DNA of 15,274 bases, taken from contig JAGLYY010000007.1 in NCBI GenBank assembly GCA_023131935.1, positions 1 through 15,274 of the forward strand. Reading direction: 5' to 3'. The notes beneath the pieces were generated by a model. The model worked only from the letters and a program-made list of their open reading frames with translations, had not been told where the DNA came from and made no database searches. This stretch comes from Spirochaetales bacterium. Lineage in GTDB: Bacteria; Spirochaetota; Spirochaetia; JAGLYY01. Both the position numbers and the translations under genes were made by a program. Positions 1 to 7,580 of the stretch are shown piece after piece; the first letter of the stretch is position 1, and the number at the start of each line of letters is the position of its first letter.

Positions 1-296
1 TTCCAGGTGTCGATGAAGTGAGGGGATAAAATTCTCATAAAACCGGCCAGGGCGATGAGATCGACATTGGTGGAGAATAGAATTTTCAGGATCTCCTTCT
101 CCGCCTCCACGCTGTCTCTTCCATAGTATGATACATGATATACGGGAATGCTGTATTCCCGGGCAATAACCCGGGCCCCGGCCTCTTTTCGGTCGTGGAT
201 CAAGCAGCTTATGGAATGGGGTGTTTTTTTTATTCTTTCAGCTATGGCCCGGAAATTTGTTCCCCGGCCTGAAGCGAGTACCCCAAGTTTAGCCAC
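1..296 (-). CDS. purN: Phosphoribosylglycinamide formyltransferase (PurN), N-terminal part, cut by window edge
   Basis: This is GAR transformylase, which transfers a formyl group from 10-formyl-THF to glycinamide ribonucleotide in purine synthesis. The minus-strand reading starts with GTG at 296-294 and stays open to base 1, giving about 98 residues. Near the start is the phosphate-binding stretch LGVLASGRGTNF. Further on are IPVYHVSY and the hallmark core DLIALAGFMRILSP. The catalytic Asn-His-Asp residues lie beyond the window edge. The GTG start lies inside the last codons of purM, an 8-base overlap, which suggests translational coupling. The Shine-Dalgarno match is weak. Family assignment is firm; only the start codon is inferred. 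Confidence 0.93.
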   Translation of the reverse strand, partial: MAKLGVLASGRGTNFRAIAERIKKTPHSISCLIHDRKEAGARVIAREYSIPVYHVSYYGRDSVEAEKEILKILFSTNVDLIALAGFMRILSPHFIDTW

Positions 297-1251
297 GTTC
301 CACTTTCCCGATTGTATATATGTTGATGCCTGCTTCTGTTCCCCTGTCTGCTAAATCTTTGGCGTCCTTTTCTTTTAAAACGATGGCGATTCCGATCCCC
401 ATGTTGAATACCCGCCGCATCTCCTCTTCCGATACGTTACCCCCCTTCCGGATCTCATCGAAGATCCAGGGGGTTTCCCAGTTCCAGGAGAGGGCGGGCG
501 TCATCCCATCTGGTAGAATCCGGATAATATTGCCGGCAAGTCCCCCCCCGGTGATGTGTGCCGCGCCGAGGATGGATCCCCCTTTGAGCAGGGTTTTCAT
601 CTCTTTTACGTAGATCCGGGTAGGAGTTAAGAGTTCCTCCCAGAGCTCCTTCCGTTCTTCGGGGATACACTTTCGGGCAAGGGAAAACCCGTTCGAATGG
701 ATTCCCCCGCTCGGCAGGCCGAGGATGAGGTTCCCCGGTGCGATATCCTCTTTTTTGGGAAGCATTTCCTCTTTTTCAACAAGGCCTGTACAAAAGCCCG
801 CAAGATCGATGTCGCCCGGGGCATACATATCAGGCATTTCAGCGGTTTCACCCCCCGAAAGGGTGCATTCTGACTGTTCACAGCCTGTAATAATTCCCTC
901 TATAACTCTTTTCAGTAAATCCTCATCCAGGGTCCCACAGGCGATATAATCGAGAAAAGAAACCGGTTCTGCCCCGCAGACGATGAGGTCATTCACACAC
1001 ATCGCGACCAGGTCGATTCCAATGGTTTCGTACCGGTCCAGTTTCCGGGCTACAAGCAGCTTGGTCCCAACTCCGTCGGTGGTGGAGAGGAGAACAGGTT
1101 TCTTGTATTTACTTGTATCAATTTCGATTCCTCCGGCAAATCCGCCGATTTCCCGGGAAACCGCCTTGGATTGGATCCGGGAGATGAACCTGGCGAACCG
1201 GTCCCCCTTTTTAATGTCCACTCCGGCCTTTGCATAAGATTTCTCCTCCAT
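289..1251 (-). CDS. purM: Phosphoribosylformylglycinamidine cyclo-ligase (AIR synthetase, PurM)
   Basis: This cytoplasmic enzyme makes aminoimidazole ribonucleotide from FGAM with ATP, the fifth step of purine synthesis. The 320-residue product is slightly shorter than E. coli PurM (about 345). Family blocks appear in order: YAKAGVDI at about 6-13, TTDGVGTKL at about 57-65, IGIDLVAMCVNDL at about 77-89 followed by CGAEPVSFLDY, and LSGGETAEMPDMY at about 131-143. A glycine-rich HITGGGLAGN segment follows in the second half. The ATG start lies 3 bases after the purF stop, and the GGAGGG inside the purF end acts as ribosome site. It is the fourth gene of the leftward operon and overlaps purN. 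An 8-base C/G tract at 542-549 encodes part of the conserved glycines and keeps the frame open. Confidence 0.97.
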   Translation of the reverse strand: MEEKSYAKAGVDIKKGDRFARFISRIQSKAVSREIGGFAGGIEIDTSKYKKPVLLSTTDGVGTKLLVARKLDRYETIGIDLVAMCVNDLIVCGAEPVSFLDYIACGTLDEDLLKRVIEGIITGCEQSECTLSGGETAEMPDMYAPGDIDLAGFCTGLVEKEEMLPKKEDIAPGNLILGLPSGGIHSNGFSLARKCIPEERKELWEELLTPTRIYVKEMKTLLKGGSILGAAHITGGGLAGNIIRILPDGMTPALSWNWETPWIFDEIRKGGNVSEEEMRRVFNMGIGIAIVLKEKDAKDLADRGTEAGINIYTIGKVERG

Positions 1252-1254
1252 CGG

Positions 1255-2649
1255 TTATTTACCCTCCACTGGAATTGGATAGATGCCGTTGAAACAGGCT
1301 GTACAGAAATTCTCCGGGGTACTCACACAGCTGGATAACCCCTTAAGGGGGAGGAACATAACTGAATCCGCGCCAATGAATTGTGCCAGTTCCTCCGGAT
1401 TCATAGTGTTTGAAATGAGTTCCTCCCGGGTCGGGATGTCGATGCCAAAGAAACAGGGCCATTTCAGCTCCGGGCTGCACAGCCGCAGGTGAATTTCCTT
1501 TGCTCCAGCCTCCCGCAGCAATTTGACCAGGATCTTGCTCGTTGTACCCCGCACCAGGGAATCATCAATGAGGATGATCCGTTTTCCTTTAATCGCTTCC
1601 TTAACAGGGTTAAGTTTTATTCTGACAGCGAATTCCCGCTGAGCGGTTGTCGGTAGAATGAAAGAACGCCCGATAAAGTGATTTCTTGTGAGTCCCTGTT
1701 CCAGGGGGATCCCTGAAGCCTCCGCGAATCCCATTGCGGCTATGTTTCCCGAATCGGGTACGGGAACTACGATGTCCGCTTCAACTGTATCTATCTCTGC
1801 CAGAAACGCTCCCATCCGCTTCCGTGCGATATGGACCGATTCGTCATAAACCCGGGAATCGGGACGGGCAAAGTAAATGAGCTCAAAGATGCATTGGCTT
1901 ATAGACTGTTTTGGGGCGAAACGACGGCTTGTTATCCCCTGCTTGTTGATTTGAATGATTTCTCCCGGTTCAACTGAGCGATAATCTTTTATCTGCAGGA
2001 TATCCAGGGCGCAGGTTTCAGACGCGAAGGCCACAAGCCCCTCCTTCTTTCCCATGAAGAGAGGGCGGAATCCCCAGGGATCCCGGATGGCCAGGAGACT
2101 GTCATCATGGATCATGACAAGGCTGAAAGCCCCTTCAAGTTGAAGAAGTGTCTCATCCAGGGCTTCATTAAAATCTTCCTTTCGTGATCGGGCAATAAGA
2201 TGAAGGATGAGCTCGGTATCAGTGGTGCTCTGAAAGATTGACCCATCTTCGAAAAGGGATTCCTTGATTTTTTGTGAATTGGAAATAGTACCATTGTGGG
2301 CAAGGGCAACTTCCCCTTTATTGCAGGAAATCACAATTGGCTGGACGTTTTCCAGTCTGTTACCACCGTGGGTTGAATACCGGACATGGCCGATTCCGCA
2401 ATGGGCGGAGTGTTCTTCTCCCAGGTAATGGGAAAGGACAGTGGAAACCATTCCAAGGTCCTTGTAGGTGACGAGCTTTTCCGGCTTTCGGTAGGCAATA
2501 CCCGCGCTTTCCTGTCCCCGATGCTGAAGGGAAAAAAGGCTGTAAAATAATTGAGCTGGAATATTAGATACTTCCCGGGTATGTATGCCTACGACACCGC
2601 AGTGGTGCTGTATTGAATCGTTATTAGTCTCCACGTGGAACGCTATCAT
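1255..2649 (-). CDS. purF: Amidophosphoribosyltransferase (PurF), [4Fe-4S] type
   Basis: This enzyme catalyses the committed step of purine synthesis, from PRPP and glutamine to phosphoribosylamine. I chose ATG at 2649 because AGGGG ends 6 bases upstream; a TTG two codons earlier is possible. The product is 464 residues. A short propeptide of about 16 residues precedes CGVVGIH, whose Cys17 would become the N-terminal glutaminase nucleophile after self-cleavage. The N-terminal Ntn domain contains QHRGQESAG, GIGHVRYST and LAHNGTI. The C-terminal PRPP site is ILIDDSLVRGTT at about 359-370. Four cysteines (Cys253, Cys399, Cys449, Cys452, the last two as CTAC) match the Bacillus-type cluster ligands, which predicts oxygen sensitivity. 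It lies 47 bases after dus and 3 bases before purM. Confidence 0.96.
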   Translation of the reverse strand: MIAFHVETNNDSIQHHCGVVGIHTREVSNIPAQLFYSLFSLQHRGQESAGIAYRKPEKLVTYKDLGMVSTVLSHYLGEEHSAHCGIGHVRYSTHGGNRLENVQPIVISCNKGEVALAHNGTISNSQKIKESLFEDGSIFQSTTDTELILHLIARSRKEDFNEALDETLLQLEGAFSLVMIHDDSLLAIRDPWGFRPLFMGKKEGLVAFASETCALDILQIKDYRSVEPGEIIQINKQGITSRRFAPKQSISQCIFELIYFARPDSRVYDESVHIARKRMGAFLAEIDTVEADIVVPVPDSGNIAAMGFAEASGIPLEQGLTRNHFIGRSFILPTTAQREFAVRIKLNPVKEAIKGKRIILIDDSLVRGTTSKILVKLLREAGAKEIHLRLCSPELKWPCFFGIDIPTREELISNTMNPEELAQFIGADSVMFLPLKGLSSCVSTPENFCTACFNGIYPIPVEGK

Positions 2650-2696
2650 TACCAACCCCTCAGAGTCAACACAGTGGGTAAAGCAAAGGGATGTTG

Positions 2697-3710
2697 TTAT
2701 GCAGACTCAATGTGAGACAGAATGTCCCGGAACACTTCCTGGTATTCTTTTTTTGTTTTGCAATGAACAATCCGGTTCCTGAAAGCGGCTGCTCCGTGGA
2801 TCCCCTTTGTGTAGGAGCTCAGGTGCTTCCTCATTTCTTTGCAGGCAAGAAGTTCTCCACGGTATTTAATGCTCCGCTCCAGATGGAGTAGTGCTGTTTC
2901 TATCCGTGTTGAATGGGGGATGGGGGATGGAAGGACCCCTGATTCAAGGAGGTCACGGGTCTGACTAAAGATGAAAGGATTACCGATCGCCCCCCTGGCA
3001 AAGAGCAATCCGTCACAGTTTGTCTCTTCCAACATCCTTTTTCCATCTTCCGGAGTTAAAAGATCTCCGGAACCGATAATCGGAACCTGAAAGAGTTCCT
3101 TAAGTTCCCTGATCTGTGTCCATTCAGCGGTCCCCGAGTACCCTTGTGTACGGGTTCTGGCATGGAGGGTAACCATGGCAGCCCCCGAATCGATGGCCGC
3201 TGCTGCCGCTTCACGATAGGTAAGATCGCGGGCATCCCAGCCTGAGCGAATTTTCACGCTTACCGGGATATGGTCGGGAAGCTCCCTCCGGATAGCCCGG
3301 ACAATCCCGCCGATTTTTTTAGGGTCTTTCATTAAGGCGGACCCTGCACCAGCTTTGATGATCTTCGGAACAGGACAACCACAGTTCAGATCGATGAGGG
3401 AAGGGTTAAAGGGAAGAATATGGGACATCGCCTTTGCGGCGGATTCGGGGGTACCGGAGAAGACTTGTACCGCGAGATGCTTTTCCCCTTCCAGCGGTTC
3501 CAGGAGGTGCAGGGTTTTCCTGCTGCCACGTATGAGGGCTTCGCAGGAAACCATTTCGGTAAACGCGATTGAAGCTCCCTGCTCGAGGTTCATCTGCCTG
3601 AAAGCCTGGTCCGAAAACCCCGCTAAAGGGGCGGAAAAAAGGTTGCCGGGGATGGTGAGTCCGGGAAGCTGTATGGAGTGGTAGAGGTTTTTTTTATTCC
3701 TCAATACCAA
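2697..3710 (-). CDS. dusB: tRNA-dihydrouridine synthase (Dus family, DusB-like)
   Basis: This FMN- and NADPH-dependent enzyme reduces uridine to dihydrouridine in tRNA. In the roughly 337-residue product, APLAGFSDQAF near residue 27 is the FMN-binding start of the TIM barrel. AVQVFSG follows, then LIDLNCGCPVPK with catalytic Cys112, SVKIRSGWD, TLHARTRTQGYSG and IIGSGDLLTP. The helical C-terminal tRNA-binding domain follows. The start is uncertain: no ATG lies near the barrel, and candidate TTG codons at 3710 and 3704 both fall inside the end of the TatD-like gene. The stop is followed by 47 bases before purF. The DusB-versus-other-Dus call rests on motif similarity only. A dus gene between tatD and purF suggests shared expression rather than shared pathway. 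Confidence 0.92.
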   Translation of the reverse strand: MVLRNKKNLYHSIQLPGLTIPGNLFSAPLAGFSDQAFRQMNLEQGASIAFTEMVSCEALIRGSRKTLHLLEPLEGEKHLAVQVFSGTPESAAKAMSHILPFNPSLIDLNCGCPVPKIIKAGAGSALMKDPKKIGGIVRAIRRELPDHIPVSVKIRSGWDARDLTYREAAAAAIDSGAAMVTLHARTRTQGYSGTAEWTQIRELKELFQVPIIGSGDLLTPEDGKRMLEETNCDGLLFARGAIGNPFIFSQTRDLLESGVLPSPIPHSTRIETALLHLERSIKYRGELLACKEMRKHLSSYTKGIHGAAAFRNRIVHCKTKKEYQEVFRDILSHIESA

Positions 3711-4467
3711 AGAACCTGAGGCTGTTTTCGTAAAGGGCTTCCGCTATCTTTTCAACCGGTTCTTCCCGCAGTTCCGCAATGAATTCGCAGGTTGAATGAA
3801 GAAAGGAGGGCTTATTACGCTTTCCCCGGTATGCCGCGGGCACCATAAAAGGCGCTTCAGACTCAATAAGTATCCTGTCGAGGGGCATGTTCCTCGCGGT
3901 TTCATGGAGATTCCGGGCATTTCTATAGGTTACATTTCCCGCAAAGGAGATGTAAACGTTCAGTTCAAGAACATTCTGGGCGTATTCCCAATCTTCAGAG
4001 TAACAATGAAGGATCCCCCCCCTTGTAGGCAGTTTTTCCCTCAAAATATCGAAAATATCGGTGCCGGCTTCTCTGTTATGGATAATAACGGGAAATTTGA
4101 GCCGTTCAGCTAGTTCCATCTGCCGGATGAATAGTTCGATCTGAGAGTCTTTGTCGCCGAATTTCCGATAATAGTCGAGACCAATCTCTCCAATAGCGAC
4201 GATACGGTCCAATTTGACCCCTTCTTCGATTCTCAGGGCCCAATCTTTACCTGGATGCGAAACTTCTGAGGGAGAAACGCCGATACTATGATATATATGG
4301 GTAGCAGTTTCCAGGTTTTCATAGACCTGAAAAAAATCGTTCAGATTATTGCATATGCTGATGATGTGCAGCACATGCGCCTGTTTTGCTTCTTGAGCAA
4401 TAATCAACTGTTCAATGGGGTCCTCATGAATAAGACCAATGTGTGCATGAGTATCAAAATACTGCAT
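3694..4467 (-). CDS. tatD: TatD-family metal-dependent hydrolase (putative DNase) with altered active-site motifs
   Basis: This is a 257-residue TIM-barrel amidohydrolase of the TatD family. Family members are metal-dependent nucleases; the substrate here is not known. Metal-site motifs are FDTHAHI (His7, His9), GEIGLDYY (Glu94), FPVIIHNR (His130) and ILHCYS (His154). The late block reads IESEAPFMVP followed by RGKRNKP. The usual ETDAP aspartate is therefore Glu204, and the usual GVHP motif reads GVSP near residues 63-66. The other ligands are intact, so activity is plausible but possibly altered. ATG at 4467 follows GGAAG by four bases. It is the first gene of the leftward operon, behind a strong divergent promoter, and its end overlaps the possible dus starts. 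Confidence 0.93.
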   Translation of the reverse strand: MQYFDTHAHIGLIHEDPIEQLIIAQEAKQAHVLHIISICNNLNDFFQVYENLETATHIYHSIGVSPSEVSHPGKDWALRIEEGVKLDRIVAIGEIGLDYYRKFGDKDSQIELFIRQMELAERLKFPVIIHNREAGTDIFDILREKLPTRGGILHCYSEDWEYAQNVLELNVYISFAGNVTYRNARNLHETARNMPLDRILIESEAPFMVPAAYRGKRNKPSFLHSTCEFIAELREEPVEKIAEALYENSLRFFGIEE

Positions 4468-4497
4468 ATGACTTCCGTTACTTCGATAGATTTTTTA

Positions 4498-4514
4498 CCT
4501 GTCACAAGGACAGG
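4498..4514. repeat. Short perfect inverted repeat in the tatD operon leader
   Basis: CCTGTC and GACAGG form perfect 6-base arms around the 5-base spacer ACAAG. The repeat lies between the predicted leftward -10 box and the tatD-like ATG, so it would be in the 5' leader of the purine operon. It has no T-tract on the downstream side for leftward transcription, so it is not an intrinsic terminator. It could be an operator half-site pair or a leader stem, or chance. Confidence 0.4.
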
Positions 4515-4539
4515 ATGCGTTCTTTCTATATACAAACAA

Positions 4540-4568
4540 ACCATAGCACGAAGTATTTACATGGTCAA
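4540..4568 (-). promoter_or_regulatory. Sigma70-type promoter for the leftward tatD-dus-purFMN operon
   Basis: On the minus strand the -35 box TTGACC (4568-4563) is followed by a 17-base spacer and the -10 box TATGGT (4545-4540). TG sits one base upstream of the -10, an extended -10 form. Spacing is ideal, and no other promoter this good precedes the operon. No purine riboswitch or obvious purine-repressor box is visible in the leader. Confidence 0.65.
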
Positions 4569-4575
4569 TAATTAT

Positions 4576-4604
4576 TTGACAAAAGTTATACTGCGTGATA
4601 TCTT
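4576..4604 (+). promoter_or_regulatory. Sigma70-type promoter for the rightward M23-bactofilin-yaaR-ricT cluster
   Basis: A consensus -35 TTGACA (4576-4581) is followed by exactly 17 bases and the -10 TATCTT (4599-4604). TGA precedes the -10 as an extended element. Transcription would begin near 4611, about 40 bases before the M23 start codon. The -35 is only 7 bases from that of the leftward promoter. Confidence 0.7.
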
Positions 4605-4649
4605 TGCATGTTCACTACCTGATGAGGATGCAGCCGTGAGGAGGGAGGA

Positions 4650-5672
4650 GTGTCGCCAGCAAATCATTATAAAAAAGTAGAAAACAAGATCGTAGAAATT
4701 GTTCTTCGCAAGTTAAAAGCCCTCTCTCATAGTATAGCAGCTTTTATTAAGAGTTTCATATCACTGGGCCGCCAACGGTTCACTGTCATGTTTATTCCTC
4801 ATTCTGAGAAAAACATTTTCAATTTTCGCATTTCAATCTTTTCCGTTGTTTTTCTCTCTATGCTTTTTTGCGGCGTATTGGTCGCTTTTTTTACCTTTAG
4901 CACCCAGTTTACGGGGATTTCCCGGCTCCTTTCCGAGAAGAGTACAAAGCTTGAGGGTTCCGAGGAAAGTCTCAATATTTTTCTGGACCGGATTGCCGAT
5001 CTCAAGAAAAAAGCCCGGATTTTTGAATCTGCACTGAGTAAGACCACCCGTTCACTCGATTTGAAGGATGACCCTCAAGGAGCGGCCTCCGTTGCGGATG
5101 GTGATCTTTCTACTTTCTTCGGGGTTGAAGAACATGAGGAGGGGGTTCTTCCGGAGATAGGCGATCTCGAGAGCATCTCTGTTTTTCTTTCGGAATCGGT
5201 AAGAGATCTTGAGAAAATAGCCTCCCTTATAAAATCTCATGGTGATCTTCTTATTGAGATGCCTACTCTCTGGCCGGTCGAAGGGGGCGTCGGGTATATA
5301 ACGAATCCATGGGGTCCCGCAGTCCACCCATTTACCAACAAATGGTATATGCATAAAGGGATCGATATTGCCAAGGGATATGGATTTAACATCCTTGCTG
5401 CCGCCGATGGAAAGGTTGTTGAAGCATCAAATGACAGAGGCGGGTTCGGTAATTATATTATCATCATGCATAATTTCGGTTTTTATACGAAATATGCCCA
5501 TCTTGGAAATATGTACGTAAGCGAAGGTGACACAGTAATTCAAGGTCAACGTATAGGCACTATGGGCAGTAGTGGATTATCGACAGGCCCCCACCTTCAT
5601 TACGAGATTCGTATTGGCTCTCAGGTCGTTGATCCCGCCCGTTTCCTTAACGTACAAAAAGGCTTGGAATAG
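4650..5672 (+). CDS. Membrane-anchored M23 (LytM) peptidoglycan endopeptidase
   Basis: This 340-residue protein is predicted to cut peptide crosslinks of peptidoglycan in the periplasm. It starts at GTG 4650, with AGGAGG five bases upstream. About 60 polar or basic cytoplasmic residues precede one transmembrane helix at about 61-84. A predicted coiled-coil or helical spacer follows at about 90-200, then a C-terminal LytM domain at about 208-332. The zinc ligands are present: HKGID (His235, Asp239) and HLHYE (His317). YAHL (His284) and His315 supply the catalytic histidines, so it should be active rather than degenerate. A bactofilin gene follows 22 bases later, an arrangement also seen in the Helicobacter csd1-ccmA shape locus. 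This suggests the peptidase is positioned by the bactofilin, which is inference from gene order. Confidence 0.93.
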   Translation: MSPANHYKKVENKIVEIVLRKLKALSHSIAAFIKSFISLGRQRFTVMFIPHSEKNIFNFRISIFSVVFLSMLFCGVLVAFFTFSTQFTGISRLLSEKSTKLEGSEESLNIFLDRIADLKKKARIFESALSKTTRSLDLKDDPQGAASVADGDLSTFFGVEEHEEGVLPEIGDLESISVFLSESVRDLEKIASLIKSHGDLLIEMPTLWPVEGGVGYITNPWGPAVHPFTNKWYMHKGIDIAKGYGFNILAAADGKVVEASNDRGGFGNYIIIMHNFGFYTKYAHLGNMYVSEGDTVIQGQRIGTMGSSGLSTGPHLHYEIRIGSQVVDPARFLNVQKGLE

Positions 5673-5694
5673 CCTCTTTATTAAGGCCCCTGCT

Positions 5695-6147
5695 ATGAGT
5701 GATCATTTAATTGCCGATGGATCATTTATCAACTCTATAGTTGGTGATGGCACACGATTTAAAGGCGAGCTGAAGCTTAACGGATTACTTCGTATTGACG
5801 GAGATTTCTTAGGGACAATAAAAACCCCCGACAAAGTACTTATCGGTAAAGGCGGCAGGGCTGAATGCACGATTGAGGCAGGCACTGTTGTAATCGGCGG
5901 GATTCTAAAAGGCAATATTATTGCTACCGAAAAGGTAATTATCCTCTCTACGGGGATTCTGCTCGGGAATGTCTCAGCCCCCAGGCTTATTGTGGAAGAG
6001 GGTGTAATCCTCGATGGTTCCTGTACTATCAGCAATGAACAGGATAAAAAAGAGAGTGCCGCTTTCGGTAAAGGCGGGAACAATTCTTTTAACCCATTTC
6101 GGTCCAGGGGAAAAAACTCTGCGGATCGCGGCAGATGGACCGGATAA
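5695..6147 (+). CDS. Bactofilin (first copy)
   Basis: This 150-residue bactofilin is a nucleotide-independent polymer-forming cytoskeletal protein with a beta-helix fold. The ATG at 5695 follows AAGG by 8 bases. An in-frame upstream extension exists but lies within the M23 gene and is unlikely. Bactofilin repeats are clear: SIVGDGTRFKGEL, LLRIDGDFLGTI, GRAECTIEAGTVVIGG, KGNIIATEKVIIL and TGILLGNVSAPRLIVEEG. After about residue 115 comes a polar, Gly/Asn/Arg-rich, probably disordered tail. The gene lies 22 bases after the M23 peptidase and overlaps yaaR by 13 bases. It is a paralogue of the bactofilin at 11023-11430. A scaffold role for wall synthesis or shape is likely from family knowledge. 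Confidence 0.93.
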   Translation: MSDHLIADGSFINSIVGDGTRFKGELKLNGLLRIDGDFLGTIKTPDKVLIGKGGRAECTIEAGTVVIGGILKGNIIATEKVIILSTGILLGNVSAPRLIVEEGVILDGSCTISNEQDKKESAAFGKGGNNSFNPFRSRGKNSADRGRWTG

Positions 6148-6617
6148 ACCCGTTTACCGGTGGATCCCCCCTTTCCCGGTCAGGAAAGGAGAAAAAACGG
6201 GTAAAGAAACAGAAACCTGCAAAAAAAACATTTACTTCCATCCTTTCTTCCCGGGAGGAGAAGATAGGACAGGTAGACGGAGTAATAGATACAGAGCAGC
6301 ATCCTCTTGAAGAACTGCTCGATGAGGTCCATGAAGCAGGGGAGCGGTTAAAAGAAAATCCCACGTTGGAATTTATCCGGGATTACCGGAAGGCGGTAAA
6401 AGGATTTCTTCAGGCAGTAGTAGCCTTAAGCATTGAAGTGGAAGAACATATTTCAGGGGTAAATATCCTTAAGAGGAAACGCCTTACTCTCATAAAAATT
6501 GTCGATGAAAAGCTGGAGCGCCTTGCAGTTGGGGTGCTTCAGAACCAGAAAGAACAGCTGGATATTTTGAGCCGTCTTGATGAGATCTACGGTCTCCTGG
6601 TTGATCTGATGCGATAG
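6135..6617 (+). CDS. yaaR: YaaR family protein (DUF327)
   Basis: This 160-residue cytoplasmic protein has no catalytic motif. A basic, low-complexity N-terminus (about 1-35, rich in Lys) precedes the helical DUF327 region. NPTLEFIRDYRKAVKGFL appears at about 75-92. KRKRLTLIKIVDEKLERL follows at about 113-130, and QKEQLDILSRLDEIYGLL at about 138-155. These are the family's characteristic blocks. The molecular function of YaaR is not known. It starts inside the end of the bactofilin gene, and ricT follows 22 bases downstream. yaaR and yaaT (ricT) also lie close together in Bacillus, so the pairing is conserved and suggests related work. The start codon is supported by the overlap more than by its weak ribosome site. 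Confidence 0.85.
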   Translation: MDRINPFTGGSPLSRSGKEKKRVKKQKPAKKTFTSILSSREEKIGQVDGVIDTEQHPLEELLDEVHEAGERLKENPTLEFIRDYRKAVKGFLQAVVALSIEVEEHISGVNILKRKRLTLIKIVDEKLERLAVGVLQNQKEQLDILSRLDEIYGLLVDLMR

Positions 6618-6639
6618 ACGGAATCAAGGAGCAGACGAT

Positions 6640-7560
6640 ATGAATGAGATAGAATCCAGAGAGGAGGAGTCCCTCTCTTCCTTGGAAGAACATATTAATC
6701 TTGAAAAAATCGAAGATCATCGAATATATTTCCTGACAAGGGTATTAAATTCTAGTGAGCGGTATCTCTGTCATTACGAGGGAAAAGAACCCTTAAAACG
6801 GGGAACCCGGGTTGTTGTACCAAGCCGGTATGGAAAGGACCTTGCTGAGATCCTCGGTCCTGTCTCGAAGAATCAAATCCATGAGGATAAGGAAATACAC
6901 CCCATTACCAGGATAGCCTCTGAGGGGGATTTGAATCGGTACAATGAGAATAAAGAGCGCGAAAAAGAGGCAATGCGGATCTGCAAGGAAAAAATCCTGG
7001 CCCATAAGCTGGAAATGAAGCTTGTCGCTACTCACTATCTGCTTGATGAATCGAAGGTTCTCTTCTTTTTTACCGCGGAATCCCGGGTCGACTTTCGGGA
7101 GTTGGTTCGGGACCTTGTTTCAGTATTCAGGATGCGGATTGAACTCAGGCAGATCGGAGTCAGAGATGAGTCCAGGGTGCTTGGAGGTCTCGCGGTATGT
7201 GGGCGGCCCTATTGTTGTCATGACCTTACCGATAAATTAAAACCTGTCTCTATAAAGATGGCTAAGGAACAGAATCTCTCCCTTAACTCAATGAAAATTT
7301 CAGGCCCCTGCGGCAGGCTTCTCTGCTGTCTCTCCTACGAATACGATTTTTATCGTGAAGAGAAACGCAAATATCCTCAACCCGGAAGCCGGATAGAATA
7401 TGACGGTGCCACCTTCAGAATTCAAGAGGTGAACATCCTTTCGAAAATCTTGAGGATGAGCGGCTCTGATGGCAGGGTACTGGAACTCCCGTTATCCAAT
7501 TTTTATTTCGATGAGAAGAAAAAATTCTGGCAGTTTATCGGGACCGATGAAGAAGGGTGA
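6640..7560 (+). CDS. ricT: PSP1-domain protein RicT (YaaT), RNA-processing regulator
   Basis: This 306-residue homologue resembles Bacillus RicT/YaaT. In Bacillus, RicT forms an Fe-S-containing complex with RicA and RicF that promotes RNase Y-dependent mRNA maturation. AAGGAG lies 8 bases before the ATG. The PSP1 core has RVVVPSRYGKDLAEI at about 57-71. The cysteine-rich signature is LGGLAVCGRPYCC at about 181-193, followed by PVSIKMAKEQNLSLN and KISGPCGRLLCCLSYEY. Six cysteines (187, 192, 193, 224, 229, 230) are kept. About 25 acidic N-terminal residues precede the domain. RicA and RicF are not in this window. It lies after yaaR and is the last gene before the rpsT promoter. Confidence 0.92.
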   Translation: MNEIESREEESLSSLEEHINLEKIEDHRIYFLTRVLNSSERYLCHYEGKEPLKRGTRVVVPSRYGKDLAEILGPVSKNQIHEDKEIHPITRIASEGDLNRYNENKEREKEAMRICKEKILAHKLEMKLVATHYLLDESKVLFFFTAESRVDFRELVRDLVSVFRMRIELRQIGVRDESRVLGGLAVCGRPYCCHDLTDKLKPVSIKMAKEQNLSLNSMKISGPCGRLLCCLSYEYDFYREEKRKYPQPGSRIEYDGATFRIQEVNILSKILRMSGSDGRVLELPLSNFYFDEKKKFWQFIGTDEEG

Positions 7561-7580
7561 TGGTTAATCTCCGGAAACTA

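Noticed and set aside
542..549. C8/G8 tract in purM as a possible phase-variable site
   Set aside because: It encodes the conserved glycines of the TGGGLAG motif, the frame is intact, and purM is a housekeeping gene.
4468..4650. Purine riboswitch ahead of the purine operon
   Set aside because: No three-way junction or conserved riboswitch core could be found in the leader on the minus strand.
4288..4680. Plus-strand open frame of 130 residues across the divergent promoter region
   Set aside because: It is mostly antisense to the TatD-like gene, lacks a ribosome site, resembles no family and runs through both promoters.
5572..5694. Longer N-terminus for the first bactofilin
   Set aside because: The extra frame lies inside the conserved end of the M23 domain. 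The ATG at 5695 has a ribosome site and matches family length.
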